Under the pieces are notes generated by a model. It saw only the letters and a program-made list of their open reading frames with translations, made no database searches and had not been told where the DNA came from. A stretch of 64,000 bases of DNA from Rosa chinensis (taxonomy: Eukaryota > Streptophyta > Magnoliopsida > Rosales > Rosaceae). The stretch covers positions 53,287,897-53,351,896 of the forward strand of contig NC_037088.1 of assembly GCF_002994745.2 (NCBI RefSeq), read 5' to 3'. Shown piece after piece: positions 10,251 through 22,200 of the stretch. How positions within the stretch are numbered: the stretch's first letter is position 1; each line of letters opens with the position of its first letter. The position numbers were made by a program, and so were the translations under genes.

Positions 10251-11390
10251 GTTATTTCACATATTAATGTTTGCAATATTTGTTGATTGTTTACTTGAGT
10301 TATAAGAATTGTAATTTGATCAATCAATAGTTCTTTCTTGTTTACTCACGAGCTGTCAAAAGCTTACCGGGTTTTGTGTTGTTGCAATTCCCGGTACACT
10401 ATTCAAATTGTGTAGCGGGTAATCTCACAGGTCAGGAGAATCAGGGCAGTGATCGTGCGGTTTAGAGTATTAGTATTAGATTTACAGCATTTGTTTTTGT
10501 GAGGAGAATTATACTCATTTGAGCTTTACAATTTGATTTGGTGAGTGTGCGCTGTAATAAGTAGCTTGAGGATTTGGTTTATGTAATATCAAGAGGTGTA
10601 ACTAGTGGTTGTTTCTGAGAGAAAAATTCAGAACGTTATTTGTATTGTTATTAGTCATGTTTCGGATTTGAATCCTTATTTCAAAATTCGGGGCGTGACA
10701 AGGTAGAGCCTAAGGGGCTCCTTTACCCGTATGATGATTTCTTCTTCCCCATATCCTATTATTACTTGACTAGCTGGGCTAGTCCGATTTCTCTTAACCA
10801 GCGGGCTGGTATGTTTTCATTAGATTTTGAGTTTAAAGAAATATGTTTTATAAACATTGCATGCATCGAGGTTTTATAAATTTAAATAAGTGGGAAAGTA
10901 TTCTAGTTTACTTCATTTAAATTATCTTGATTGTTTATTTTTGTCCACTCACACTAACGTGTTTTTCAATACTTTTCCCCTGGGCCCTTTGGTTTCAAAT
11001 GCCCAGTTTGCAAGCTAGATTAGTTGAGGTTGGGCGTACATAGAGTTGAGGCATAGTTGCCACTGCTTCCGCATTGTAGAATTTATCGATCATTTATCCT
11101 CTTTACTTTTTATTCTATTACACCTGTTTTAGAATTGCTCTGATAACCGTGGAATTAATGTTTTTAAGTTGAGATTTGTGTAATGTGAATTAGAAGATGT
11201 TGTGATTTGGGGAGCAGGGTGGCTCCAGGAGAATAATGATGAATGGTTTAGAAGTTTAAATATCTTTCTACAGGTTTTGGGTAGTCCATTTTTAGGGGAA
11301 GTTTCGCCAAATTTTTGGTAGAATTTCTTCTAAGGTGGGCCCTCATGGCCACTTCGGATTTCAGAGTGAAATATGGGGCGGGTCCTGTCA

Positions 11391-12036
11391 GTTGAACACT
11401 TGAAATCCGAGTTTGAGATGAAGAATTTTGGGAGAACACGATTATGTCTCGGTTTGGAACTTGAGCATCGTGTTGATAGATGCTTAGGCATTTTGACAGG
11501 GTCAAAGCCTTCAAGCACCCTTATGATCGTCCGAAGTCTTGATCCTGAAAAGAATCCTCTTCGTTCAAAGGTGTTGGTAGCATCGTTTACGGAAGTTATC
11601 CGATCTCCCATGACCGTTGTCATCAGAGGGAGATGCAGACATCAGGGGGAGATGTCTACACGTATGGTCTCGAAACATGAAGGGTGTGTTGTGCTCTTTT
11701 TCCCCTTCGACCGAGATTATTTTTGTCCCACAGGGTTTTTGTTACTCGGCAAAGTTTTTAACGAGGCAACAAGAGAAGCACTGCATTTGAGTGACACAAG
11801 GGGAATGTTTAAGGAAATCTGAATTGTGTCTGGGCCAAACTCTAGGTTACTTGACTTAGTGGTAATAGAGTTTTAATTAGAGATATTCTCAGAGAATCTT
11901 AGGAGATATCCAATCAATGTACGATTATGTTTCCATGTACAACTCTGTCTCTATGCTTGTAATCCTCTATATAAATAGACTCTTATTATCAATGAAACAA
12001 CGACTCAATTCTCTCAAATATTGTTTCCCTAAAACA
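11391..12036 (+). mobile_element. Ty1/copia remnant: reverse-transcriptase fragment plus 3' LTR
   Basis: From 11391 the plus strand encodes HLKSEFEMKNFGRTRLCLGL, then KPSS and IVRSLDPEKNPLRSK. These are motifs of the copia reverse transcriptase near its C-terminal side. The canonical segment between them is partly deleted. After about 11580 the frame leaves the domain. A purine tract (AGGGGGAGATG) precedes a likely 384-bp LTR at 11653-12036, starting TGTCTACACG and ending CCCTAAAACA, with a TATA box (TATATAAATAG) near 11968. The left part of the element is cut off where LTR A1 begins. It is inactive. Confidence 0.75.
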
Positions 12037-12054
12037 TATATATATATATATATA

Positions 12055-12399
12055 GGCCCGTTCCAAAGCGGACGGCGACGCAGAGGAGGCGATCCAGGCG
12101 GCGACGACGGCACACGGCTTGCAGGAGGGAGGCCGGAGGCATCTCGGACGGTTCTGGGCAGCGTTCGAGGTCGGAGGAGGTCGGGGTTGCAGGTTCTGGG
12201 CAGCAACCCGACCTGCAACTGCAGGTTTTCTGGGCAGCGCTGCAACGATGTCGCCGACGACTCCACCGACTGCAGATCTCTCCACTCGACCCCTGGCGTC
12301 CTTCCGGCAACCCCCGCCGCTCCGTCGCGCCCCGAGCCGAGTTGCAGCGTAGCCGTCCGCACTTTAGCGAAAGTGCGGACGTCCTCTTTAGAACGGCTC
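12055..12399. mobile_element. Small GC-rich element with about 20-bp imperfect terminal inverted repeats
   Basis: The left end GGCCCGTTCCAAAGCGGACG and the inverse of the right end (GAGCCGTTCTAAAGAGGACG) match at 16 of 20 positions. Inside the right end CCGCACTTTAGCGAAAGTGCGG forms a short hairpin. The roughly 345-bp interior is very GC-rich compared with the AT-rich surroundings and has no credible gene, although several long frames stay open on both strands because stops are rare at this composition. The left flank is a TA repeat, so a target duplication cannot be judged. Confidence 0.45.
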
Positions 12400-14000
12400 C
12401 GTAAATCCACAGATACGAGAAAAAAAAATTGTGGGGAAAATTAGACCTTTAGAGGATTTTCTTTTGATCCGAGTGAAATGAAATATTGAGCTAGTAAAAG
12501 ATAATCATAATTGGCCGTGGGCAAATTCATAACCCTTGCATTTTCTATAAACTTTATAATTTTTCAAACAAATTAACCGCATTACTTGCAAATTCTTTTC
12601 CTTTTGTGTTTTATCAAAAAATTTCACCTTTATTTTATCAGCTATCTTTCAATGAAATTTTTTATGAAACTTCGTTGCATTTCGCCATAGTTCAATTGTT
12701 ATTTGGAGATTTTACTCTTAAATGTACCGACAATGACCTAATGTCATCCACATTCCACATTTTATGCCTGCCCTCATGCTCAACAAGAAAACCTATTTTT
12801 TTATGTAGATAACGTAAATAATTAGACCAACACGAAAAACATCCATACAAATCCACATTCTACATCTAATCTCTAACCTCATGTTCAACACAGTACTCTT
12901 CTTTATTGCGAATAATGTACATAAAACAACACAGAAAACATCCATACACTTGGAAAAAAACAACATCAGTGCAAGGAAAGTAGATGTCAGGTTATATGCA
13001 ATAGCATAATATCATCACGAAATATATGCTTGAAACAGACAATCTAGCGTAAATAAACCAACACGAAAACATCCATATAAAGAATCATCACCATACACAT
13101 ACTTAGATATAAACACATGAAATATTTATAATGATGAAAATAATTTTTTTTATATTATGCAGTCACAATTCACTCTCTTAATTTTCTCTCAAAATGAGTT
13201 TAATTAATTAAAATTGTTTAAAATGACATTCCAATCAGATTTGGAAACAGGTACAAACCAAGTATGGTTTGAAATGAAGGTTAAATAAGATGGACTAGAA
13301 GGTATACTAAGCCGACAATTATCAGATTACAATAAAACACAACGCTTGAACTTGTCCAAAGCCCTTTGCTTATTAATTAATAGAAAATTTTGTTTATTTT
13401 TTGAGTCAATCAAATTTAGCATGGATTAATACATCAAAAAGATTATAAAAAAAAATATAAAAAAACATGTGTATTGAATAAAGGAAAAATAAATAAAATG
13501 TGCCGATTTCTGGCATATCGATTTACTACTGAACGACAATCGACGTCGTCTACTTTTCCTACTTTTCGGTATTCAGAGAACCTCAACACGTTTTTCTTCA
13601 GGAGCACATATCAGCTAAGCCATATATGGTTGCATTAATTGCATCAGAGTTTTACTAACAAACGAGATAGTACATACTACAACGCTAGCTATTAGCCGCT
13701 GCTCGATTCTCTTGCTCAAATGCTCAATATAAGGAGATGATCACTGATTGATCTCATCTGAGGCAGCTTAATTCGCCATATCATTTGGATCCTTGCACCG
13801 ATCCACCGCGCGCCGCCTCTCGACTCTTCCTGAATGCATGCATCTTAAATATCACATTTAATTTACCGGTCGGTTTAACAGTTTTCCTGTTCTTTGTACC
13901 CAAGTAACGCCGAGGAAAGTTAGGAAATAATAAGAAGTATATTTGTACGTTATCGTCATCCAATAACTCTTGTTTTCATGATCTGAGTTGTATTTCTAAG
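12400..14000. other. AT-rich intergenic region upstream of the cystatin gene
   Basis: No coding region or recognisable mobile element was seen. The stretch has scattered A/T runs. A TATA-like CAATATAAGG near 13725 lies about 300 bp before the cystatin ATG and could belong to its promoter. This is inference only. Confidence 0.5.
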
Positions 14001-14025
14001 GATATACACTAAATTAACGGCCAGG

Positions 14026-14382
14026 ATGAGTCGGCACCACCTTGTCCTCGCTCTTTTTGCTCTCCTCCTTCCTCTGGTCAAGGCCTTCGCAGACAGCGAG
14101 GTCATTGTAGTCGGTGGTTGGAGACCCATTGAGAACATCGGTGATCCCCATGTGAAGGAGATTGCAGAGTTCGCCGTGTCGGAGTACAACCAATCCCAGA
14201 AGAAGAACTTGGTGTTTCAGAGCGTGGTCCGGGGAGAGACTCAGGTCGTAGCAGGCGTCAAGTATCGGCTCGTCATATCTGTCAAGGAAGATGATTCCTT
14301 CGAGAATTATGAGGCTGTTGTATGGGAGAAGAGATGGATGAAGTTCAGGAAATTGATCTCTTTTGATGAAGTGAATAATTAA
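14026..14382 (+). CDS. Secreted phytocystatin (cysteine protease inhibitor)
   Basis: This single-exon gene encodes 118 residues. Residues 1-20 (MSRHHLVLALFALLLPLVKA) form a signal peptide, so the product should enter the secretory pathway. The mature part has all three cystatin contact regions: the N-terminal Gly pair (VVGGW), the central QVVAG loop (QxVxG), and a Trp in the second hairpin (VWEKRW). The plant-specific helix motif appears as EIAEFAVSEYN. The family blocks papain-like (C1A) proteases and acts in protein turnover and defence against insects. The length fits a single-domain group I phytocystatin without the C-terminal legumain-inhibiting extension. The chosen ATG is the only one giving a full signal peptide, and the stop at 14380-14382 is followed by a T-rich 3' region. 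No frameshifts were seen. Confidence 0.93.
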   Translation: MSRHHLVLALFALLLPLVKAFADSEVIVVGGWRPIENIGDPHVKEIAEFAVSEYNQSQKKNLVFQSVVRGETQVVAGVKYRLVISVKEDDSFENYEAVVWEKRWMKFRKLISFDEVNN

Positions 14383-15480
14383 TAGTGCTGGTGTTTTTTT
14401 TCTTTTTTTTCTTTTGTTGTTGTTGTTGTTTACAAAAGGTCAAATTCTATTGCTTTCATTTCGTGTGCATCTTTTATATTCATGGCCGGAGTTGAATGGT
14501 TGATATTGAGAGACTGATTATTCATCTTCATTTTAGTTCATTTATTCTGATTATTAATAAAGATTTATACGAATTAGTCAAGCACAATCCATTTTGGACT
14601 TGTGTGAGCTACGTTCACTCAAGTCAAAGTAATCCCCTTCTAAGGAGGGAACCCCTTTGTAAAATGAGAGTGACCACCGTCTAGTTGGCCTTGGAAGAAA
14701 ATGTGGTCTTCTGGTTTACAATGTTCCACTGTGGCCACTGCCCAAGTGCAAAACGAATTAAGGCCTAACCATGATCTAAATTCCAAAACTCGAGTAAGGC
14801 CAATTATGACGGCTTGGAATATAGAGCTTGATGTAGGCCTATTTTGATAAGCATAACTGGTGATGCAGATAGATGCAAATGAATAAAAATTCGAGTTATG
14901 ATGTTCAATTATGATATGACTTAAAATTTATAAAAGATTCTTGTATCTTGCATTTGCATAATTGGTGATGCAGATGGAGGCCAATTATGACCGATTAAAA
15001 TATGAAGTAATCATGCTCTAACACCAAATTTATAACAAATCATCTGAAAATCAACTATAACCGTTTTGTTACTCAAATAAATTAGTGTTATTAAAGAGCG
15101 CCTAAACCTTACATCTAACGTCAAATGTCTAGTTCATACATTGTCTCAAGACAAGTTTTGTTATGATTTGCTTTTGTGTTCGATCAATTCTTGGGATAAT
15201 ATGATCGTATCGACGGATGTAACAAAGTGAAGTGTATTTGGAACAAGCCTACAAGGCAAAAGAGAACTAGGCCAAGTACCAAACTACAGATAATGAAAAA
15301 GCCCAAAACTAAAACAATAGAGAGGCCCCAAACCCATACCCAAACGAAAATACCCAACCAAAATGGCAAAACGACATTAGAGCCACCCAGAAGCTTCTGA
15401 ATCTCTCTCTCTCTTCACAAAGTAGGCGCGTCACATGATTCCCCTATAATCCGCGGCCTAACAAAACGTACGGCACAGAT
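14383..15480. other. Intergenic region between cystatin and LHY
   Basis: This holds the cystatin 3' region and AT-rich spacer. Two similar segments with ACTGGTGATGCAGATAGATG (about 14860) and AATTGGTGATGCAGATGGAG (about 14960) suggest an old local duplication. No gene was seen. Confidence 0.5.
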
Positions 15481-15600
15481 CGCTTCACCTCCGTGACGTG
15501 AACGCTTCTGATTTCGCCAAGAAAAGTAGTGGGTTGTTCACACCGCAACACCAACAGTACCGGATCACTGTCACCACCAGTTCGCCACCTCATGTTCCGT

Positions 15601-15606
15601 CACGTG
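15601..15606 (+). promoter_or_regulatory. G-box (CACGTG) in the presumed LHY promoter
   Basis: A perfect CACGTG lies in the GC-richer stretch (about 15.4-15.9 kb) that precedes the LHY leader. Further ACGT-core sites follow near 15695 and 15774. G-boxes bind bZIP and bHLH factors such as HY5 and PIFs, and the Arabidopsis LHY promoter carries one needed for its light and dawn response. Use of this copy is inferred from position. I did not see an evening element (AAAATATCT) in 15.4-16.1 kb. Confidence 0.45.
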
Positions 15607-16078
15607 CACCGCACGAGACCCCTTCGGCAAAATCTTTTGACCGGTCATGCACACCCCCCTTGTCTCTTTGCACGTAGCGGTTTCCACACTATCCACGTCG
15701 GCCCAATCCCCTGCCTTTTGTCCCCGCGTCCGTACCATCTGACCGGTAACCGCCGGTGAACTCCACCACCACGTCAGTGGAGGGCCCCACGGCGCACAGC
15801 TGGAGACGCTTTTACAGACTTAGCCTTCGAGGGGGGAAGGGAGCTTGTGGACGAGAATCGACGCTGGGAAAAAGAATTTTAAAAAAAAATTGAAAAAGAA
15901 AGGAAAAAGCGCTTGTGGGCTAGGACGAACTGAGCCGCTAAATCTGCGACACTTGGCGCGATCTTGAGGCTCTAGAGGGCTCTCAGACTACAGCAGCCAT
16001 AAGGAAAAAAAAAAACAGAAAATCAAAAATCCACAAGAAAAAATAGTGGCTGAGATTGCTCCTTGCTCACAAGAACTG

Positions 16079-16101
16079 AGAGAGAGAGAGAGAGAGAGAG
16101 C
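16079..16101 (+). repeat. (GA)n microsatellite at the LHY leader
   Basis: About eleven GA units lie just downstream of the GC-rich promoter stretch and upstream of the CT-rich leader of LHY. Such GA/CT tracts are common in plant 5' leaders. Confidence 0.8.
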
Positions 16102-17080
16102 TTCTGGTGGTGTGTGAGGGTGTTATAGTTCGCTTTCTTCTACCAGGTTCCCACTCCCTCTCTTATACTCTTTGCTTTTGCTCTGGAGATTTTCGTGTTT
16201 AGTTTCGATTGTGCCGATCAAGTTTTTCGAGGCTATTAGATCTCTCCATTGCCGGAAACTATGCCGTCACCGGCGAGTGTGCGGTGACAATTCCGGCTGG
16301 TGTCTCAGTCGCGGAGAGAGCTCTCATCCGCCATGGAAGGTACTCTTTCTCTCTCGTTTCCTTAGGAATTGAGCTTGTCTCTTACTCTCTTTGGTTGCTG
16401 ATGCGAAATTAAGTTGAAAATATTGATGATGAATTTGAGCTTTGAGCTTTGAGCTATTGAGTTTTGAATTCAATGAGTGAGGCTCAGCTCAGTAAGTGAT
16501 GAACAAAGCTCAGATTTGAGCAATGAAACTTTGATATTTCGATTTGGTCGGCAACCAAACAGAGGTTAAGATTTTGCAGAGGATATATGGAAATGGTTGC
16601 AGGTTTACTGATCGAAATTTCTTTTTCTCTGCGTGTTGCCCTTGTTTTTTTTTTTTCGTAGTTAAAGGTTTTGGCGTCTTCTTCTTCTTCGGGTTCATTT
16701 TGGTGAGGATCATGAATAAGGAAATTTATTTTAGTTCATTCGGTGAAGCAACTCTCTGATCCTCTCTCTATGTGGTTTCGGTGGATTCTGAAATTGTTAT
16801 TGATCAATTTTTGTTATATATGAGTATCTAAATAGCTTCGGTTTCCGTGAGAAATTCGAATGCTCAATTGTGCTGCTATAAATCAGAGACGGATCTCTAC
16901 CCATTCCTGTGTTTCTTTTGCAGTAGTAGTAGCCCCTTGTAAGCTAAGTTTGAGTAGTAAAACCACGACGGCTTTACTAGTAATAGCGCTCGGTGCTTTC
17001 ACTAATGAAAGAAGGTTCTTGTTATATACTTTGCTGGTTAGAGAGGATTTGAAGCAGCGCTCAGCTGCCCGGGTCCAGTA

Positions 17081-19182
17081 ATGGACAATTTCTCATCTGG
17101 GGAAGATTTGATCGTTAAGGTAACAAAACTGGAACTCTTTTTGGTTTAAAATTTTAATTTTGTAGTAAATGGTAAGTAGCTGAATTGTGGAATCCTAATG
17201 GTAGGCAAGAAAGCCATATACTATTACCAAGCAGCGAGAGCGGTGGACTGAGGAGGAGCATAATAGGTTTCTTGAAGCCTTGAAGCTCTACGGGCGAGCA
17301 TGGCAGCGCATTGAAGGTTAAAATTCGAATGACCTTTAACTTTAGGCTCTTCCTCCTGTTTATTTTCGTACTGAATATCTTGTTAGCATCTACTGCTTCA
17401 AGCTGAATCCCTAAATAGCTCATGTTAACAGTTTTGACATGATATATTGCTGTATTGTTTTTCCTAAGTTGGGGTCATCGTCTCAATCTTTTTCCTCATC
17501 TGTTGTTACGTTGTGGTTTGCAGAACATATAGGAACAAAGACTGCTGTGCAGATCCGAAGTCATGCACAGAAGTTCTTTTCAAAGGTCCATCCATACCTT
17601 TTCATCTTCTTCTTTTGCAAGATGTGTGCTTTGCTTCTTATGGTTTGGTTATACACAACATTGATCCTTTGAATTGCACGTTTAGGATTTTATGAAACAT
17701 AGTTGATAATTTTGCTCTCCATAGCAGGTTGCATATAATTTCATTGCCATGACTAATAACTACATAACCATGTCATCTTGTCATTTGTCTGTGAGATACT
17801 CTGAGGGCCGTTAGAGGTTCTTGTAAATGCTAGTCTGGTAGAAGGTACTTGTTCTCTCATATGCTTGTTAGCTGTATATTGTCTAGTTATTATATATAAA
17901 AGACGGCCCAGTACTTGAGGCTCTTGTGAATGTGAGCTGAATCCGCTACTCAAACTGCAACTGGATGGTTGATTGGGGCAAGCAATACATGGAACTGACT
18001 GAAACTATTTTGTGCTTAAAATGTTTATTAATGCTTGCACATGCCATATCAGAACCTACATGAATTGACTGAATCATAGAATTCATACTTGGAACAAACA
18101 CAGTTCCATTCTTTTTATATTGTCAAGTAAACTGTAGCAGTATATGATATGTAGTATAGTCCTTCCAGCCTTAGCGCTCTCCCTTTGGATCCTTTTCGAA
18201 GGAAAAAAAAAAGAATGATGCTTATGCCTTTGGGGTTTAGGAATATATCAAATGAAGGGTTTTTTTTTTCCTAGCCCATTATATGAGAGAGATCCAGATC
18301 CAGATCCAGATCCAAGATGCTGACTTTGATATATATGCTGATTTAGTCTCTCTGCATATTGGAAATGATGTTTGCAGACTTCTAGTAATTTACTTGTTAG
18401 ATGATTTAGCTATTGGGTTGTCCACTAGAACTTTAATTTGTGCATGCAAGCTGCTATGGTGTATAAATCAGTATTTGCCTGGTGAGCATCCAAACAAGTT
18501 TTTGGTCTAGTGTTTCACGAGTTTCAGGGTCATGGGATCAGATTTCCTTGATTATCCTTCAAAAGAACCTGAAGTTGACTGTAGCCTGTAACAAGTCTCA
18601 AGTTTTTTCCCTCAAGTGTATGTGACCTGTATATAGTTTTGCTTATATGGTGAGTAAGGTTAATTAATTCTAAACAGAAGGGAAAGTTAACTGAAATCTA
18701 CTAGCTTTGGATAAGTTTAACCTGAAAGACATGAAGTGACTCACTTACAGCGGACAACCTTAGGCTTCAAAGATAGAAACTTTACTACAGGTTTAAAGGT
18801 GAAATGGAGGCTACAGGTTTGGAAGTGTGCATGGTTTTTGAAATTCTTTCGGAATAACTGTACAGGAAAATAGAAATTTAGGTAGGTGCTATTAAAGTTT
18901 GGAACTTGGTGCTATCCTAGGATTTTGATGACCCGATAGCAGTCGAACTTGGTGTCATGCCCAAATAGGTTCTTGAGATTTATTTCATAGATTCTTTTAA
19001 TTGGCTGATTACTTTTAAAAAAACGATATGAAATATGCTCTGTTCTAATCTTGCTTTTTTAGAACTCACAAGGGTTCAACAGTGGAGACCCACAGATATA
19101 AGATTCATTTCAAACATTGTTTCTTTTGTTTATTTTTCGTTCAATGACAAATGCAAGTTATCTCCTTACATTTACTGAACAC

Positions 19183-19223
<41 letters not shown>

Positions 19224-22200
19224 ATTACATGCGATAACTTGTTTGTTTTCACCTTTTAATATTCTGTTGCCGATGCATTTTCTTTTGCTTTGGGAAAATA
19301 AGAGATCATTGATTTCTGTACACAAACTTTCCGACTTCTGTTTTCTTTTTCAAAATTTGGCATGCATTCAATGAAGGATCAGCTAACATTTCAATAAAAC
19401 CAGAATCAAGTATTGATTTTTCTTAAACAAATTTTGCATACAAATTTTTTTCTCTCTTGATGAAGGTGCATATCATCCCAAGATGACACTACCTCTCCCT
19501 GACATATTGATCCAGAATCCAACATCTGTTGCCCTTTGACCAGCTGACCAACTAATGCGGCTTCAAACTCTACCAAACACATTTGTCCATACTTGAAAGA
19601 CTTCCCAAGAAGGCTTATAGATCTGAACAGTAATTTTCCTGTTCTTAGTAGACAAAATAATGAAAAGGGCAGTTGAGGTTATCTCAATCTACAGTGCTAC
19701 TTAATTCAGAAACAGATATCACAAGATCAATCTAGTATTCACAACCCAATATCGACCTAGTAATAATACCACCTGCACCTGGATTAAAGTCATTTGACTC
19801 TCCTCACTTAGATTATTACTATTGAAATGTTTTGAAATTTGCAAAAAGAATTGGCTGCCAGTCAGTAAATCCTGGACAACAAGTATGATATAAGTTTTGT
19901 GCTGACTTTGTTTAATATTAAGACATGAAATTTCTGAGTTTCCTCTGTTTAGTCTCTGTAAACATCTACTTATAGGATCTTGTTCCCTCACTCTTCCCTC
20001 CGATCATCATACCCGGACACACGATTTTTCCTATTCTAGAAGAAAAAGGGGTTTGGTTTGGCCAAATACCCCTCTTCTCATGTAATTATGTCATTGCGAT
20101 TCAAGTGACCACTGATTCAGTTAAGATTGCATAGAAAATGTTTGATGGGTCACCACTCTAGCTATCTTTTAGGTGAGAGTTTGAGTATTTTTGGTATCTC
20201 AGGTATTCATTTGCTTCAAATGCTCCAGATTATGGCAATGCTGAAGTCTTGAGTGTTCAATAATGTTTGATTGCTAAAATTTAATATTTTATATACCATG
20301 AGAAGGATAATCAGATTTCTTGTGCATTGAGGCCTTTGTATAGTATCATTATAATTTTTTTAAATTTCTGTTTCCTCGTATCGAACCGTACCCTACCCGT
20401 ACCTGTACCCGTTTCCATGCTTCTTAGATTATACTGTTCTTTCTGAATAGTATTGTTCTACTGCTTAGTGTGTTTCCTGAGTAACCAAAGTGGTATGGAT
20501 GTGGCAGACAATTGAGTGATATGGCTTTGAGTCTGAGTGCTAGGCTATCCGGCACTATAATTCCATAATTAAGTTTTGCTAAGGTGAAGATGGTAGTACA
20601 TTACTAATACCTATATTGGAAACTGGAAGAATTAAGTTGTGAGGAAGTATGATGATCCTAAGAGTTGCAACTAAAGAAAGATATAGGTCCTGTACATTAT
20701 GTTGATTTTCTGGTAAAAAATTGGTTCAAAATTTGTTGGATAAAATTTATACTAATTGTAGGATAGATCATTAAACCAATGTTTCTTGGTGACCTTGTTA
20801 CTTAATAGCTAGATTTATAGTGAACTTGGCATTCTAGAAGACTTGGCATTGAATCTTGTCTCCACAAGTAGGTAATGGCTTTCACTCGTTAATTAGCCCA
20901 GGTGTCTTATAAAAACACACCTAAGAATGAGATAAATTAATTAATTTAGAAAAAAAAATAGCTCTTGGATCTGGGTGCGAGGCTTCCCCTCCCATCAGGG
21001 CATTTGGAGGTCAATGCAGCATGTCTAAATAGCAAAACCTTTACTCTGGTACACCTCCACCCCATGCTGGATTTCAAAGCAAACCCTAATCTGGTTGAAA
21101 GATTATAAATAATAAATTAGAATACAAAGAAGGAAACAATTCGTAAACAAAGTTTGTTGGTCAGTCAATTTGAATAGGTTAGTATGTCATCAAGCTCTGC
21201 TGGTCATGGATGCAATTGGAAACATCTCTCACTGCCGATATATAGTGAGGCCAACTGTCCGCTGTTCCCTGGGGTTATCAGTAGGCATCCTTGTTTTGAC
21301 TCATGGTTCCAGAATGGCTCTTCCTCTGAACTTCATACAGAAAGCTTCTGCACTCATCAGGAGTCGTGTATTTTAATGGCATACTCCTGGAAACCAGTAC
21401 CAGTTTCCAGCCATCATCTTTTCATATCAATACTCTAGACCATATACCAAGGGTTTTTATTATTCTTGTTGTTCTCGTCTCCCTCCGGGATTGCAGATAA
21501 CATAACCATGGTTACACACTACACTGATATGAACTAGTCTCCCATCTCTAGACATTTGCCGCACTATTTATTAGGTACATGTTTCCAAAAATGTAGGTTA
21601 AATTATTGATACTTGAGCTATTTCATTTTCAACAGAGTATTTGAGACATTGAACTCCATTAGACCACTGCTTTTGGTGCCCAGTAAATTTTCTATTTAAA
21701 TTCATTATCACTGACGAAAAGAATGTTTAACTTCCAGCTGGAGAAGGAGGCAGGCAGTAAAGGTGTTCCTGTAGGACAATCAATTGACATAGATATTCCG
21801 CCTCCACGCCCTAAAAGGAAACCAAGCAATCCTTATCCTCGGAAGTCTAGTGAAGCTGCTCCAACATGGTCCACGTCGCATGTCGGAGCAAAGGATGGAA
21901 AACTTGTGTCATCAGCTTCTTCTTCACATTGTAAACAAGCAGTGGACTTGGAGAAAGGACCACTCGATGAGGTTATTATTTTTATTCTTTAAGGATAAGG
22001 ACTTTTAATAGTTCTCATTTTACTCTTTCTTTATGTAACTTTTACTTGACCTGCGACTTGATTAGCAGAGATCCAGTGGAGAAGAAAAGCTAAGTTATGG
22101 AAAAGAAAACAAAGATGAAAGTTGCTCAGAAGTCTTCACCTTACTCTCAGAGTCTCACTGCTCCTCTGTGTCTTCTGCAAACAAAAGTTCCAAACCTGCA

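Larger units (their letters stand above)
3327..10700 (+). mobile_element. Solo LTR B with AGGTA target duplication
   Basis: The unit begins TGTAATACCCCG and ends ATTCGGGGCGTGACA, the inverted ends seen in Tekay/Del-type LTRs. The five bases before it (3322-3326) and after it (10701-10705) are both AGGTA. The related copy A2 carries the joined sequence with a single AGGTA (rc of 45540-45544), so this is a real insertion with an empty-site counterpart. A TATAAATA lies at 3621-3628. No internal domain, PPT or PBS is present, so it is a solo LTR. Its 7374 bp include solo LTR C and the TIR element at 8095-9200. Without these it is about 3.3 kb. Confidence 0.92.
3144..11390 (+). mobile_element. Long LTR copy A1 (Tekay/Del-like), interrupted
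   Basis: The flanks 3144-3326 and 10701-11390 align, in order, with the complete solo LTR A2 at 44805-48248 read in reverse. Both contain the CTCCTCCTCAC...GTCGAGG tandem units, then GAGGGGCTCC, and near the end TTTTAGGGGAAGTT, CACTTCGGATTT and GGGGCGGGTCCT. A1 ends at 11390 in GTCA. Its 5' portion lies beyond the Tat-like insertion, outside the window. Solo LTR B (3327-10700) splits A1, and A2 shows the uninterrupted sequence. It carries no protein-coding sequence. Confidence 0.8.

Noticed and set aside
11917..12444. Frames of 93-175 codons across the GC-rich TIR element
   Set aside because: They are open in five frames at once because of base composition, and the longest runs through the copia LTR boundary.
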